From contig NZ_JACXAE010000125.1 in assembly GCF_014698965.1 (NCBI RefSeq), positions 1-49,690 of the forward strand: a DNA stretch of 49,690 nt. Direction: 5' to 3'. The position numbers and the translations under genes are program-made. Positions 8,210 to 17,757 of this stretch are shown here, piece after piece. Position 1 is the stretch's first letter; each line of letters starts with the position of its first letter. A model generated the notes under the pieces. That model worked only from the letters and a program-made list of their open reading frames with translations. It had not been told where the DNA came from and searched no databases. Source of the stretch: Iningainema tapete BLCC-T55 (lineage in GTDB: Bacteria; Cyanobacteriota; Cyanobacteriia; Cyanobacteriales; Nostocaceae).

Positions 8210-8324
8210 ATTGATTAGATGTATATACGAGCATCAAACACATAGAATAAACACACAAGCTTCAAAGCTTTAGAAAATAATTATTTCAGCAGAAGAAGCA
8301 CTCTTTTTTTAGAATCACTCACCT

Positions 8325-8948
8325 ATGAAAATGCACTACGAACCAGATTTTGAACGCGAGCGCGTACCTAGCTATGAAGAAGAATATGGTTATTCTGTTC
8401 CCGTTCGCCGCAAGAGAACTTGGAAAGAAAGTAGTACAATTGCCGGATTAATGGTAGTTGGCACTGGCTTGATGATTGTCGATATTTCCATCAACAACAT
8501 GTTAATGGCATCACTGGCTTTTGGAACTGCAATCATTGCACTGCTACCGAAAGAAGCAAACAGCCTGCTTACCAATTTCGAGCGTATGCAGCGCAAATAC
8601 GGCGTGAATATCTACACCGTTTTATTTTGCTTGGTGGGTACAATCTTCATGTTAGATTTTGCAACTGCTCCCGCCAATGCCCAGTTTATGAATAACGCAG
8701 AAACGTTTTTCAAAAACGCCTCCTACTTTCCGAACATTAACACCCAAGTTATCGGTTTTATCTTTGCTGTATTACGAGGTTTGTTCCTCATTTACTTGGG
8801 AATCGGTTTAGTAAGGGTTGTGCAAGCAGCAAGAAACGATGAAGATTGGCAAACCATAGCTAGAACACCAATTATTGTGGCTATAACTGTTGTAGTTGGT
8901 GACATTCTTGCAGGATTAGTAGTTGGTACTGGCGGTGCTGGCGGTTAA
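8325..8948 (+). CDS. VirB2-like prepilin / T4SS membrane protein (207 aa)
   Basis: First gene of the conjugation operon. The hydrophilic N-terminus is followed by two membrane segments (about 36-75). A signal-like hydrophobic stretch ends in an AxA site (TAPANAQ, about 114-120), and a final domain of about 87 residues has two hydrophobic helices (about 140-163 and 183-202). That last part has the size and two-helix hairpin topology of VirB2/TrbC pilins. The protein may thus be a pilin carried on a longer precursor, probably cut near residue 119. It is followed by a hairpin and the VirB3-like gene, and VirB2-VirB3-VirB4 is the usual order. The VirB2 call rests on topology and order, not on sequence motifs. 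Confidence 0.6.
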   Translation: MKMHYEPDFERERVPSYEEEYGYSVPVRRKRTWKESSTIAGLMVVGTGLMIVDISINNMLMASLAFGTAIIALLPKEANSLLTNFERMQRKYGVNIYTVLFCLVGTIFMLDFATAPANAQFMNNAETFFKNASYFPNINTQVIGFIFAVLRGLFLIYLGIGLVRVVQAARNDEDWQTIARTPIIVAITVVVGDILAGLVVGTGGAGG

Positions 8949-8980
8949 GCAAAACAACGAAACGTCTATTTGAAATTGAT

Positions 8981-9004
8981 AGGAGCGATCGCTTGATCGC
9001 TCCT
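8981..9004 (+). promoter_or_regulatory. Hairpin sequestering the start of the VirB3-like gene
   Basis: AGGAGCGATC and GATCGCTCCT form perfect 10-bp arms with a 4-nt loop. The left arm contains the AGGAG ribosome-binding sequence, and the TTG at 8993 lies in the hairpin, so folding would hide this start. It could also stabilise or end the upstream pilin-like message. The core includes a HIP1 octamer. Confidence 0.5.
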
Positions 9005-9385
9005 ATAAAAAAAACAAAAATGGACAAGCCACGATACGAATTCCGTACTGTCAACCGCATCCTTGGAGAACAGCCGCGCCTCGGACCGTTTCCTGCCGAT
9101 CAAATCGTCCCTTGGTCCGCCATTGCCTTAATCATGTACATGGTAGTCAAGGGCTTTATGCAACAATCTTGGTTTGCAACAGGAATAGCGATCGCCTGGG
9201 GATGGGCAACCTGGTGGACTGTAAGTTCCAATAAAGCCTTCTTCGGTAAATTTGTTGGTACTCCTAGACTATCTCGCGGTTATAAACCCTTTGTGTCTCT
9301 AGTTAACCCGCCACGGTTTGAACCTAAGAAAAAGCGTAAACCCAAAAAACGCACCCTAATCAATTCCAGTAATTATCGCAGATAG
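8993..9385 (+). CDS. VirB3-like T4SS membrane protein (130 aa)
   Basis: A short protein with one or two central hydrophobic helices (about residues 40-80, IVPWSAIALIMYMVV and WFATGIAIAWGWATWW) and a very basic tail (KKKRKPKKR). It lies directly before the VirB4 ATPase gene with a 6-bp gap. VirB3 proteins are small inner-membrane partners of VirB4, and size, topology and position all fit. Two starts are possible: TTG at 8993, seven bases after AGGAG, or ATG at 9020 with no clear ribosome-binding site. I kept the TTG because of the spacing, with reservations, since the site is inside a hairpin. Confidence 0.6.
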   Translation: MIAPIKKTKMDKPRYEFRTVNRILGEQPRLGPFPADQIVPWSAIALIMYMVVKGFMQQSWFATGIAIAWGWATWWTVSSNKAFFGKFVGTPRLSRGYKPFVSLVNPPRFEPKKKRKPKKRTLINSSNYRR

Positions 9386-9391
9386 ACTGCT

Positions 9392-12253
9392 ATGACTTCG
9401 ACTCAGCCCAAAAACAAAGTTGGCAAAAAGTCTTTAGATACAGAACAATTAGGAGTAGTCAAAAACCTTACACCCTTTGAAGATATCACCCACATAGCAG
9501 GAATAGCAAGCATTTCGCTGGGTGGACGCAAGGATATTGGCGCACTCATCCTACAAAAAAAAGAAGATATCCAAATCAAGTTTTGCTTTGATGTTCAGGG
9601 AATTCACCCATCTCTACCCGAAGAGCAAATTATCCCCATTTTTGAAAATATTGAAGGCGGATTGAAGGAGTTACCCGAACGCGAAACCTTGACAATTCAC
9701 CTTGGCTCGTTTACTGATGACTTCCTCCGCCAGCAAGAACTCAAGAAAATAGAAGATAAATGTGACCTAGAGCAACTAACCCTGCTAGTGCGAGCGGAAC
9801 GCCTGCGAGCAAAAGAACTCACCAAAGCAGGAACCCGTAAAAATAAGTTCTTACGCTTCTGGTGTACCTATAGCGTTCTTGCCTCTGAGGACAGTCGCTC
9901 AAATGACGCGATTGAAAAAACTATCAAACAGTTGCAAAACGCATGGTTCCAGTTTACAGGTCAAATTCACGATGTCCGGCAAAAACGAATCGAAACAATC
10001 CTACGAGATAGTTTTACCTCTGGGTTCCAAAGGTGGGAGCAACTTTTTACCAACTCAATGGGACTTTCAGTACAACCAGTCACAAGTGAGGAAATATGGT
10101 CAATTCTTTGGAATCAGTTTAACCGTAGCGACGCGCCCAAAGTTCCTAACCCTCTAGTATTAGATGAAGAGGGGCTTCGAGAAATTCAAACTAGCGATTT
10201 CCACATTCGTCATTTGATGCTCTTGAACGAAAAATCTATTCCCTTTCTTCATCGCAATTGGGTAAAGCTACAAGACAAGTATATCGGCGTACTCCAATTT
10301 AGCGAGAAGCCTCAAGGCTGGGTAGATGAATATGCCCAGCTACGCTATCTCTGGGAAGTAATATCCAAAGAGAAAATTTCCGACACCGAAATCATCTGCC
10401 AACTTACAAAAGCTAACCAGGCACTTGCCAAAACTGCCCTCCAGCGCATCACCAAACAGTCAATTACATCAAGCGCCATGTCCAGTGATAAAGGCAGCAT
10501 TGATGTAAAGGCTAACATGAACATCTCGGAAGCAGTGCGTGCTCAAGAAACCATCCTCAGAGGTAACATCCCCATCCACACCGCCGTCGTTTTTTGCATA
10601 CACCGAGATAGCCGATCCTCACTTGACGAAGCTTGCAAATATCTTTCTAGCTGCTTCTTACGCCCCGCCGTTGTTGATAGAGAACTCGAATACGCCTGGA
10701 AAACTTGGTTGCAAACTACTCCTATTTTCTGGGAAAACTTGCTTACTAAACCCTTCAATCGCAGGCTTCCCTATTTCTCATCTGAAGTACCAGGACTTGC
10801 GCCCCTAGTACGAACAGCAACAGGAGATAAACACGGGTTTGAACTCATTGCAAAAGAAGGTGGTACCCCCGTACATATCGACCTCTACAACCAACATAAA
10901 AACCTAGCCGTATTTGGTACAACTAGGGCTGGTAAATCTGTACTGGTAGCTGGTTTATTAACACCAGCTCTTGCTCAGGGTATTCCCGTGATTGCGCTCG
11001 ATTATCCCAAACCTGATGGTAGTTCCACATTTACCGACTATACCAAATTTATGGGATCTGAAGGGGCGTATTTTGATATTTCAAAAGAGTCGAATAACCT
11101 ATTTGAGTTACCTGATTTAAGGGGGTATGAACCAGAAGTTATTAAGGAAAGAATGACAGATTTTAAGGAATTCTTAAAATCTACTCTTATGACGATGGTA
11201 CTAGGCACTAATCCAATTGGTGTTAGTCCCATAATGATCTCAAATATCGAAAGTATTATCACTATAACCATAGAGACTTTCTTTAACGACTCGGACATCA
11301 AACTCAGATACAAACTTGCCCTAGAAAATGGTGTAGGTACAAGCGAGTGGAACGATATCCCAACACTCAAAGATTTTTACAACTACTGTTCACCTGGATT
11401 TATCAAGCTTGATTCAATTGCAAATAATAGTAAAGAGATTCTTGACGCATTAGACCAAATACGTTTACGATTAAAGTTCTGGTTAAACTCACGAGTAGGG
11501 CAATCAATCGCCCGTCCTTCTAGTTTTAGAACTGATGCTCGACTACTCGTATTTGCTCTACGTTCACTTGGTAGCGAAGCCGATGCAGCAGTTCTCGCAC
11601 TAAGCGCCTATGCAGCAGCTTTACGTAGAGCATTGTCATCTAAAGTAAGTATCTTCTTCCTGGATGAAGCACCGATTCTCTTTTCTTTCGAGAGTATAGC
11701 CGAGCTAATTGGAAGACTTTGCGCTAACGGTGCTAAAGCTGGTATTCGTGTGATTTTATCTGCTCAAGAACCTGAAAGTATTTTCCAAAGTAAGTCTGCT
11801 CCCAAAATATTTGCTAACCTCACCACTCGACTTATTGGTCGAATTCAAACATCAGCAGTTGACCCATTTGTAGCTAGATTTAAGTATCCCTATGAAATTA
11901 TCTCACGCAACTCAACCGAAGCATTTTTCCCCAAACGCGAAAGTATCTACTCTCAGTGGTTGCTTGATGACAATGGCAAGCTCACTTTCTGTAGGTATTA
12001 CCCTGCTTATTGCTTACTTGCCGCAGTAGCAAACAACCCGAACGAGCAAGAATTACGCACTCTGTTCCTCAATAAATATGCTGCTAATTTAATGCTGGGA
12101 ATGGTGAGATTTTCAGAAAGCTACGTACAGATGATTCGAGGGGATGAACTAAGCGAAGAAGCTAAAGAACTACTGGATAAAAATAACAATAAGCAATTAA
12201 AACTAGTACCTAGTAAAGAAGGAATATTAACAAAAAGTAAAGTATCAACATGA
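9392..12253 (+). CDS. VirB4/TraC-type conjugation ATPase (953 aa)
   Basis: Energises pilus assembly and substrate transfer at the inner membrane. An N-terminal domain of about 480 residues precedes the P-loop domain: Walker A FGTTRAGKSV (about 507-516), then VIALDYPKPDGSS, Walker B SIFFLDEAP (about 752-760) and a sensor-like stretch VILSAQEPES. Length is at the large end for the family. It sits between VirB3-like and VirB5-like genes. It is the clearest marker that this cluster is a true T4SS. Lysine of the P-loop and the acidic Walker B residues are intact, so it should be active. Confidence 0.88.
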   Translation: MTSTQPKNKVGKKSLDTEQLGVVKNLTPFEDITHIAGIASISLGGRKDIGALILQKKEDIQIKFCFDVQGIHPSLPEEQIIPIFENIEGGLKELPERETLTIHLGSFTDDFLRQQELKKIEDKCDLEQLTLLVRAERLRAKELTKAGTRKNKFLRFWCTYSVLASEDSRSNDAIEKTIKQLQNAWFQFTGQIHDVRQKRIETILRDSFTSGFQRWEQLFTNSMGLSVQPVTSEEIWSILWNQFNRSDAPKVPNPLVLDEEGLREIQTSDFHIRHLMLLNEKSIPFLHRNWVKLQDKYIGVLQFSEKPQGWVDEYAQLRYLWEVISKEKISDTEIICQLTKANQALAKTALQRITKQSITSSAMSSDKGSIDVKANMNISEAVRAQETILRGNIPIHTAVVFCIHRDSRSSLDEACKYLSSCFLRPAVVDRELEYAWKTWLQTTPIFWENLLTKPFNRRLPYFSSEVPGLAPLVRTATGDKHGFELIAKEGGTPVHIDLYNQHKNLAVFGTTRAGKSVLVAGLLTPALAQGIPVIALDYPKPDGSSTFTDYTKFMGSEGAYFDISKESNNLFELPDLRGYEPEVIKERMTDFKEFLKSTLMTMVLGTNPIGVSPIMISNIESIITITIETFFNDSDIKLRYKLALENGVGTSEWNDIPTLKDFYNYCSPGFIKLDSIANNSKEILDALDQIRLRLKFWLNSRVGQSIARPSSFRTDARLLVFALRSLGSEADAAVLALSAYAAALRRALSSKVSIFFLDEAPILFSFESIAELIGRLCANGAKAGIRVILSAQEPESIFQSKSAPKIFANLTTRLIGRIQTSAVDPFVARFKYPYEIISRNSTEAFFPKRESIYSQWLLDDNGKLTFCRYYPAYCLLAAVANNPNEQELRTLFLNKYAANLMLGMVRFSESYVQMIRGDELSEEAKELLDKNNNKQLKLVPSKEGILTKSKVST

Positions 12254-12325
12254 CAACTATCAATAATTCATAAATAAGTGGCTTATTTTCAATTGCCACA
12301 TTGGTTAATTTATCCAGATAAAAGT

Positions 12326-13078
12326 ATGAAATCATTGTTCAAATTTAAACCAAAAAAGGGAGTAATAATCGGGTCAACAATTGTCCTGGTTTCCCTACTG
12401 GGTGCAACCCCTAGTTATGCCATTTCGCTTAATATCAACAGCTTCTTTAACTCTGTATTAAACAAGTTCAACAGTTACTTTGAAGAAACCAAAAGCGAAC
12501 TTACCGCAGCAATAAATGAAAAGTGGGGAGGACTAAAAAACGAAGCTAAAACTGCTACTAACACCTCGACCGGAACTATGGGTTTACCAGACCCCGTTAG
12601 CGGTGCAGACCTACTAAAAGACCAACTTAAAGACAAGGGTAGTTGGAACGAAAGCAATACTGTTGAGGGTGCGGTAGCTGCAGGTAACAAACTGGAACGC
12701 GAAACCACTCGGGCTACAGTTGAAAGCATCTTGGGAGAAGCAGGTCAGGAACGTACCAAAAATGAAATTGAAGCAACCCAACAAACAGTAGCTGATGCAC
12801 AAGACTTAGCTAAAGGCGCTCAAGACATGGATGCTTCGCAAAACATCCTTAAGGTAATTGCCGCCCAAAACGCCCAAATTGTCTCGATGCTTGGGCAATC
12901 GCGTACTGATGGACTGCAACAACGACACGACGCGCAGCAGACTAACTTGATGCTAAGTCAAATTGCAGAACAAGGAGCAAGCGATCGCCGCCGTCAAAAC
13001 CTAATGATGGACGGTATAACTGCCCAGTATATGGAAATTGCTGGCTTTAGCTCTCTCAAAACTACCGCAGGTAAATAA
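12326..13078 (+). CDS. Secreted VirB5-like T4SS protein (250 aa)
   Basis: Starts with a classic Sec signal peptide: basic MKSLFKFKPKKG, a hydrophobic core and an AxA site (SYA, about residues 31-33). The mature part is mostly alpha-helical and rich in Ala, Gln, Glu and Asn. It ends in a conserved-looking helix pattern (LSQIAEQGASDRRRQNLMM). VirB5 and TrbJ proteins are periplasmic helical minor pilus components, and both position after VirB4 and architecture agree. A GTG at 12278 would add 16 residues but spoil the signal peptide, so I chose the ATG at 12326. Confidence 0.55.
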   Translation: MKSLFKFKPKKGVIIGSTIVLVSLLGATPSYAISLNINSFFNSVLNKFNSYFEETKSELTAAINEKWGGLKNEAKTATNTSTGTMGLPDPVSGADLLKDQLKDKGSWNESNTVEGAVAAGNKLERETTRATVESILGEAGQERTKNEIEATQQTVADAQDLAKGAQDMDASQNILKVIAAQNAQIVSMLGQSRTDGLQQRHDAQQTNLMLSQIAEQGASDRRRQNLMMDGITAQYMEIAGFSSLKTTAGK

Positions 13079-13094
13079 TTCGCTCTAATCGGTA

Positions 13095-13119
13095 GGTCAT
13101 CTCTGTAGTTGAGATGACC
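13095..13119 (+). promoter_or_regulatory. Intra-operon hairpin between VirB5-like and VirB6-like genes
   Basis: GGTCATCTC and GAGATGACC are perfect 9-bp arms around a 7-nt loop, with no U-tract behind. It may set mRNA ends or stability inside the operon, or act as a partial terminator. Confidence 0.5.
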
Positions 13120-13148
13120 AATTCTCCACGCCTGTTAACCAAAGTGCC

Positions 13149-14330
13149 ATGTTAGAACATCTCGTAATTGCAACCGACCCCTTTTTTGGACAAGACATTT
13201 TAGAAAATGCCGCTGCCGGAGCGCAATTAACAGCTGAAGGATTTAACAATCTCTGGGATCAAACGCTCAACGGCAACTTGTATGGCTCGATGTGTAAAGT
13301 TGGTCAGTTCTTTGCGATCGCCACACTCACCCTTTTTATGGTTGAGTTAGGTAAAAACTGGATCAATCAAGAGGACATGAAAGCCCTATCCAGTTGGATA
13401 TGGCCCATCATAGTTATCGGGCTACTAGCTAACAATGGCACTTTACTCAGGAGTGGAACACTTGCCATACGAGGATACATCAATACTATCAATAATGATG
13501 TTTTAGAATTTACTGCAGCAGGCGCAAACCTAGAAGTTGCATTCAATCGAGCAGTTGGCAATATTGCCCTCCAACAGCAAGTTGGAGCAGCAATGGAAAG
13601 ATGCCGCTCAATTCCAGGTAGCACAAATGACTCAATAACGTGCTTGCAGAAAGCAGAAGCCGAACTCAAATCCTCTGCACCTAAACTATTTAAGGGAGAA
13701 GCACCCGGTAGCGACAGTTGGGAGTTTGACCCCCTCAAAAGTCTATCAGATGCAGCAGGATCGCTCTCAAATCTTTCCCCCGGTCAAATCGCCGAAAAAA
13801 TAGGTAATTCTATCACCAGTGCGATCGGTGCAATGATAACCGGGTTTGTAGCCGCGCTGTTACTTGCCCTCAATAACGCCTACCAGTGGGGAATAGAATT
13901 CACCATGCTGCTAACTGCCCTACTTGGTCCCCTGGCAGTCGGCGGTTCCCTACTCCCCTTCGGAGCTAAACCTATTTTCGCTTGGTTAACTGGCTATTTC
14001 TCAGTCGGAATGGCAAAACTCTGCTTCAACATTATTGTCGGTTTGTGCGGGCAGTTAATTGCTAATTCCCAAGAAAACCAACCGATGATATTTCTCCTTT
14101 TTGTTGGGTTGGTATCCCCCATCCTTGCATCCGCATTAGCTGCAGGTGGTGGACTCGCTGTTTGGACTGGACTAGGTAAAGCAGCTGCTGCAACAGCTAT
14201 TTTCACTGCCAACACACTTAGCGCCACTGCAAGCTCATACGTAAACGCTAGACAAGCTCAAGCCGCACAAGCCACTCAAACCGCACAAACCCAACAAATA
14301 GTCGATGCCATTAAAAGTCTTAAAAAATAA
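13149..14330 (+). CDS. VirB6/TrbL-like polytopic T4SS protein (393 aa)
   Basis: Several strongly hydrophobic helices lie near residues 55-70, 77-95, 220-240, 252-275, 290-310 and 320-345, with a soluble insert between about 110 and 215 containing a Cys pair (MERCRS, TCLQKAE). The C-terminal tail is Ala/Gln-rich (RQAQAAQATQTAQTQQ) and probably cytoplasmic. VirB6/TrbL proteins form the inner-membrane channel of conjugation systems, and the topology and central location match. Sequence motifs are not conserved in this family, so the call depends on topology and neighbours. Confidence 0.65.
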   Translation: MLEHLVIATDPFFGQDILENAAAGAQLTAEGFNNLWDQTLNGNLYGSMCKVGQFFAIATLTLFMVELGKNWINQEDMKALSSWIWPIIVIGLLANNGTLLRSGTLAIRGYINTINNDVLEFTAAGANLEVAFNRAVGNIALQQQVGAAMERCRSIPGSTNDSITCLQKAEAELKSSAPKLFKGEAPGSDSWEFDPLKSLSDAAGSLSNLSPGQIAEKIGNSITSAIGAMITGFVAALLLALNNAYQWGIEFTMLLTALLGPLAVGGSLLPFGAKPIFAWLTGYFSVGMAKLCFNIIVGLCGQLIANSQENQPMIFLLFVGLVSPILASALAAGGGLAVWTGLGKAAAATAIFTANTLSATASSYVNARQAQAAQATQTAQTQQIVDAIKSLKK

Positions 14331-14339
14331 ATAGTTATT

Positions 14340-15122
14340 ATGCTCAAATCAAGATCTAAATCCCAACCTGCACGACTTCTTAGTTACGGTGAGACAGTTC
14401 CTGCACTAGTTGCTATTGCAATTGTTGGATTACTATCAGCCCAAATTTTAACTTTTTTAATACTAATTATCAACTTCGGAATGATATCTAGCATTAACCG
14501 TTATGTCAAAGGAATGACTTTTGTACAACTAGAAGACGGTTCTACTAGAAGAGCTACGTCACTTGGTCCTAACGAACGCACGGACAAAACAATTAAAACA
14601 TTTGTCTCTGGCAGCCTGATAAAAATCTTCAATTGGAATGGACTTATTGAAACAAAAGAAAATGGTGAAATTCTCACAAAACCTGATAAAGGTATCGAGA
14701 TTCAAACTGATAAAGGCGTTAGGAAAAGAATTCCAACTCTAACTTGGTCAGCAGCATTTGCATTATCCGAACGTCAAGACTTTCGCGCTAGCTTCCTCAA
14801 AAAGCTTGCTCTAATGGTACCAGAAGGAATATTTAATGGGAACGCGCAAGTATCTCTTATACCCAGACACATGTCTGAACCAAGAAAAATTAGTGATGGT
14901 AAATGGGAAGTAGATTTCATCGCTACGTTAGTTACATTTGACCGCGATAAAAATCAAGGTGGGGGCGTTACTTTTAATAAAACGATTACTGTTGAAGCGA
15001 TCGATACTCCCCAATCACCACCAAAAACAACCGAGCTAGCAGAAAAAATTTACTCTGCTAGAGAGTCTGGATTGGAAATTACCCAAATAGTCGAGCTAGA
15101 CCTTGGGAAAAATAGAAAATAA
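14340..15122 (+). CDS. VirB8-like T4SS bitopic protein (260 aa)
   Basis: A short cytoplasmic N-terminus, one long hydrophobic segment (about residues 18-45) and a soluble periplasmic domain of about 200 residues. That is the topology of VirB8/TraE assembly factors, which contact the VirB10 and VirB6 proteins. It lies 9 bp after the VirB6-like gene and 26 bp before the VirB10-like gene, the expected place. I see no diagnostic motif, so a TraE-like protein is an equally good description. Confidence 0.55.
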   Translation: MLKSRSKSQPARLLSYGETVPALVAIAIVGLLSAQILTFLILIINFGMISSINRYVKGMTFVQLEDGSTRRATSLGPNERTDKTIKTFVSGSLIKIFNWNGLIETKENGEILTKPDKGIEIQTDKGVRKRIPTLTWSAAFALSERQDFRASFLKKLALMVPEGIFNGNAQVSLIPRHMSEPRKISDGKWEVDFIATLVTFDRDKNQGGGVTFNKTITVEAIDTPQSPPKTTELAEKIYSARESGLEITQIVELDLGKNRK

Positions 15123-15148
15123 TTTTATCCTCTATAAATATTCATACC

Positions 15149-16933
15149 ATGTCACAACTTTTAGAAAATAATGGTAATGGCAATGGCAATAATCATAACG
15201 AACATAAAGTTCAATCCGTTGATGAATTATTACCTATAAATAGTACTTTTGTACAGCAAGAAGAAAATTTAAAAAATACTGAAAATCCCGATGTATCAGA
15301 GTTAGAAACTGAAGAAGACCCCGCAACAGTTAACAATAAACACGATTTTGTTACTTCACCTTGGTCGCGTTTAGGAATCATTGGTGGCGCATTTGGAGTA
15401 GCATTCCTAGTCGTGTTCATTGTCCTCAACGGCATGATGAACGGCGGTAATCAAACCGCCAAAAAACCAGAAGCTACCCCCACTCCCACTCCCACCAGTA
15501 CCACCTTTGAGCAAAAAGATGGGGATGTCTACGCTAAATTGGCTCTTGCTAAACAACAAGAAGAATTAGAGGCTCTCAATGGTAAGGAAAAAAATAAAGA
15601 AGAGAAGAAGCCAGAACAGGAATTACCAACAGAAAAATCTACTGTTAAAGGAAAAGATAACCCAACCAGAGAAACAACTAAAAATTCGGCTCCCCCAAGA
15701 GAAGCCTCCCAGCGCGTTGTCGTCGCGAAAGTCACAGAACCACCACCAAGACAGCAACGCACCATCTACCGAGAACCTGCCATAGCTACTTCCCCCAGGC
15801 ACGGTCAGGTGACATTTCGACCAATTCAACAAGAGCGTCCTCAACCAGCAAGTAATGTCAGCAACCGTTCTAATAGACTTGTCGCTTCTACAATAAACCC
15901 TCAATTAACAAAAAATCTTCAGGTGGCATTAGACCCACTGGCAGAAATTGAACGCCTGCGTAATCTCGGCAGTGTGGGTAGAGTACAATATGTAAGCACT
16001 AAAAATACAGAAGTAACACCAACTACTGCTTCTTCAACAACTGAAAGAACTGTTGCACAAGATGATACTAGTACTTCTCTCCCCCCCTCATCTCCCTCAT
16101 CTCCCTCCCTCCGTCGCCGCCGAAATAGCTCTTTTAACCAGGAAAATATTAACAACGGCAACGATACAAGCAATCAAGTAGAAGAGTTGCGTCCCCGTTG
16201 GCAACCAACAAGCCAAGCTGAAAATCAGGGCAGACAGCAAGTAGCACATAATTACCTCTCCGAAGAATCCCAAATTTTAGAGGAGAAGAAAGCACAATAT
16301 CTAGTAATTGGTTCTTTCGCCCGTGCTACGTTAATTACCCCCTTAGTACTACCCCAGACATTAGCAGGCAACCGTCAACAACTTTCACAGCGCTTTGTCG
16401 CTCAACTTGACGAACCAATTTACAGCAATACTGATGAAATCGCACTTGAGAAAGGTACGCTTCTTACCGTAACCATAACTTCAGTAGATGGCTCGTCCAG
16501 TGTCAACGCTGAAGTTACAGCGATTATCAAAGATGAAACTGAATATCCAGTATCTCCTGGAACTATTTCTGTCCTGGGTGAAGGTGGTTCACCCCTGATC
16601 GCCAGACCTTATAAGGACAAAGGACCAGAAATCGCAAAGTACGATACCACTCTTGGTGCAATAGCAGGAATTGCCAAGGTAGGAGAAATCATCAACAAGC
16701 CAGATGAACAGGTAACACAATACATACCTTTTGGTGGAACAGTAACACGCAGCAGTAATAACAGACGTAACATTGGCGCTGCTTTTGTTCAAGGCGCATT
16801 CGGCAAACTAGGCGAAACAATTGGCAAGCGTACAGAGCGTGCCACTGATGAAATTATGAACCGGACTGTAGTCTGGTTTGTTCCTAAAAATACCAAAATC
16901 ACCGTCAAAGTCGATAGGTCGTTAAAACTGTGA
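15149..16933 (+). CDS. VirB10/TrbI-like T4SS protein (594 aa)
   Basis: An Asn-rich acidic N-terminus, one transmembrane helix (about residues 73-96, IGGAFGVAFLVVFIVLNG), then a long proline/threonine and charged periplasmic linker including TPTPTPTSTT. The C-terminal domain (about 385-594) contains LEKGTLLTVTITSVDGSS, the beta-barrel part that in VirB10 spans to the outer membrane. VirB10 links inner-membrane ATPases to the outer-membrane pore. The stop overlaps the GTG of the VirB9-like gene by four bases, which couples the two partner proteins. Confidence 0.72.
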   Translation: MSQLLENNGNGNGNNHNEHKVQSVDELLPINSTFVQQEENLKNTENPDVSELETEEDPATVNNKHDFVTSPWSRLGIIGGAFGVAFLVVFIVLNGMMNGGNQTAKKPEATPTPTPTSTTFEQKDGDVYAKLALAKQQEELEALNGKEKNKEEKKPEQELPTEKSTVKGKDNPTRETTKNSAPPREASQRVVVAKVTEPPPRQQRTIYREPAIATSPRHGQVTFRPIQQERPQPASNVSNRSNRLVASTINPQLTKNLQVALDPLAEIERLRNLGSVGRVQYVSTKNTEVTPTTASSTTERTVAQDDTSTSLPPSSPSSPSLRRRRNSSFNQENINNGNDTSNQVEELRPRWQPTSQAENQGRQQVAHNYLSEESQILEEKKAQYLVIGSFARATLITPLVLPQTLAGNRQQLSQRFVAQLDEPIYSNTDEIALEKGTLLTVTITSVDGSSSVNAEVTAIIKDETEYPVSPGTISVLGEGGSPLIARPYKDKGPEIAKYDTTLGAIAGIAKVGEIINKPDEQVTQYIPFGGTVTRSSNNRRNIGAAFVQGAFGKLGETIGKRTERATDEIMNRTVVWFVPKNTKITVKVDRSLKL

Positions 16934-17751
16934 AATCTAAATATATAGTTTGTTTCGGTCTAATCATCCCTTGCGCGATCGCACAACTCGCTACACCAAA
17001 CCAAGCTGTGTTGGCAAATACTGTCCGTCAAATCGCTGCTTCTCAGGTATCGGGAGAAACTGCTCAATTGCTTTCAGTGAAGGTGTGGCCCGGACATGGA
17101 GTATCTATCTCGTTCTTGAGCACCAGAGAAATTATCAAAAAAATTTGGTTAGATGACCCGTCAAGGTTTGTTTTTGACGTAGATGGATGTCTCGAAGGGT
17201 TAGGCAGGTGTTCAGAGAACAACACTGGCGCAGGACTCATTCATATCCGGCAAATTGAGAAAGTAAAAATTCCAGGTCTGCCTGAGAGTCCCTACGGCGC
17301 ACACATGACGGTAATAACAGAATCTGGGTCGCAAAGAAAAACCTATCATTTTCGCATAGTACTGGGTAACGGCACACCAGAATACAGCGAACTAAAAATT
17401 ATTAATGATACTGCAGTTAAAGAAGAAATTGTCAGACCAAAAGTTGATTACGCAGCGAGATCCGACAGCAAGTATATTTCCAAAGGAATGCAAGTTGCCG
17501 TTTCAAAACAGTGGATTACTACTGATAGCAAGCTTTGGAAACGGCTAAATCAACTTGTTGAGTTACGTTCCTCTGGAGAGGAACTTGTCGTCGCCGCCAG
17601 CACCGCCGGAGTATCAATGCAATTGGTTGAAAAACTCATGTCACTGGGTGGAAAAGCAAGATTGGAACTACCACCAGCAAGACGCGATAACCCACCTACA
17701 ACACCAACCACAGCCGAAACAGACTTTATTTCAAATCAAAATTTTAAGTAA
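16930..17751 (+). CDS. VirB9/TraK-like T4SS protein (273 aa)
   Basis: GTG start overlapping the VirB10 stop (GTGA). An N-terminal signal sequence (about residues 1-29, ending NQAVLA) is followed by a beta-rich domain. Its features (SVKVWPGHGVSISF, KIWLDDPSRFVFDVDG, IHIRQIE, TYHFRIVLGNGTPEYS) resemble the N-terminal domain of VirB9/TrbG/TraK secretins-in-miniature. VirB9 forms the outer-membrane core complex with VirB10. The C-terminal 100 residues are helical and end in a polar tail, without the second beta domain typical of VirB9. Start choice is fixed by the overlap. Confidence 0.6.
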   Translation: MKSKYIVCFGLIIPCAIAQLATPNQAVLANTVRQIAASQVSGETAQLLSVKVWPGHGVSISFLSTREIIKKIWLDDPSRFVFDVDGCLEGLGRCSENNTGAGLIHIRQIEKVKIPGLPESPYGAHMTVITESGSQRKTYHFRIVLGNGTPEYSELKIINDTAVKEEIVRPKVDYAARSDSKYISKGMQVAVSKQWITTDSKLWKRLNQLVELRSSGEELVVAASTAGVSMQLVEKLMSLGGKARLELPPARRDNPPTTPTTAETDFISNQNFK

Positions 17752-17757
17752 CTAACT

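Noticed and set aside
12278-12325. Longer GTG start for the VirB5-like gene
   Set aside because: It would place 16 residues before a textbook signal peptide; the ATG at 12326 is better.
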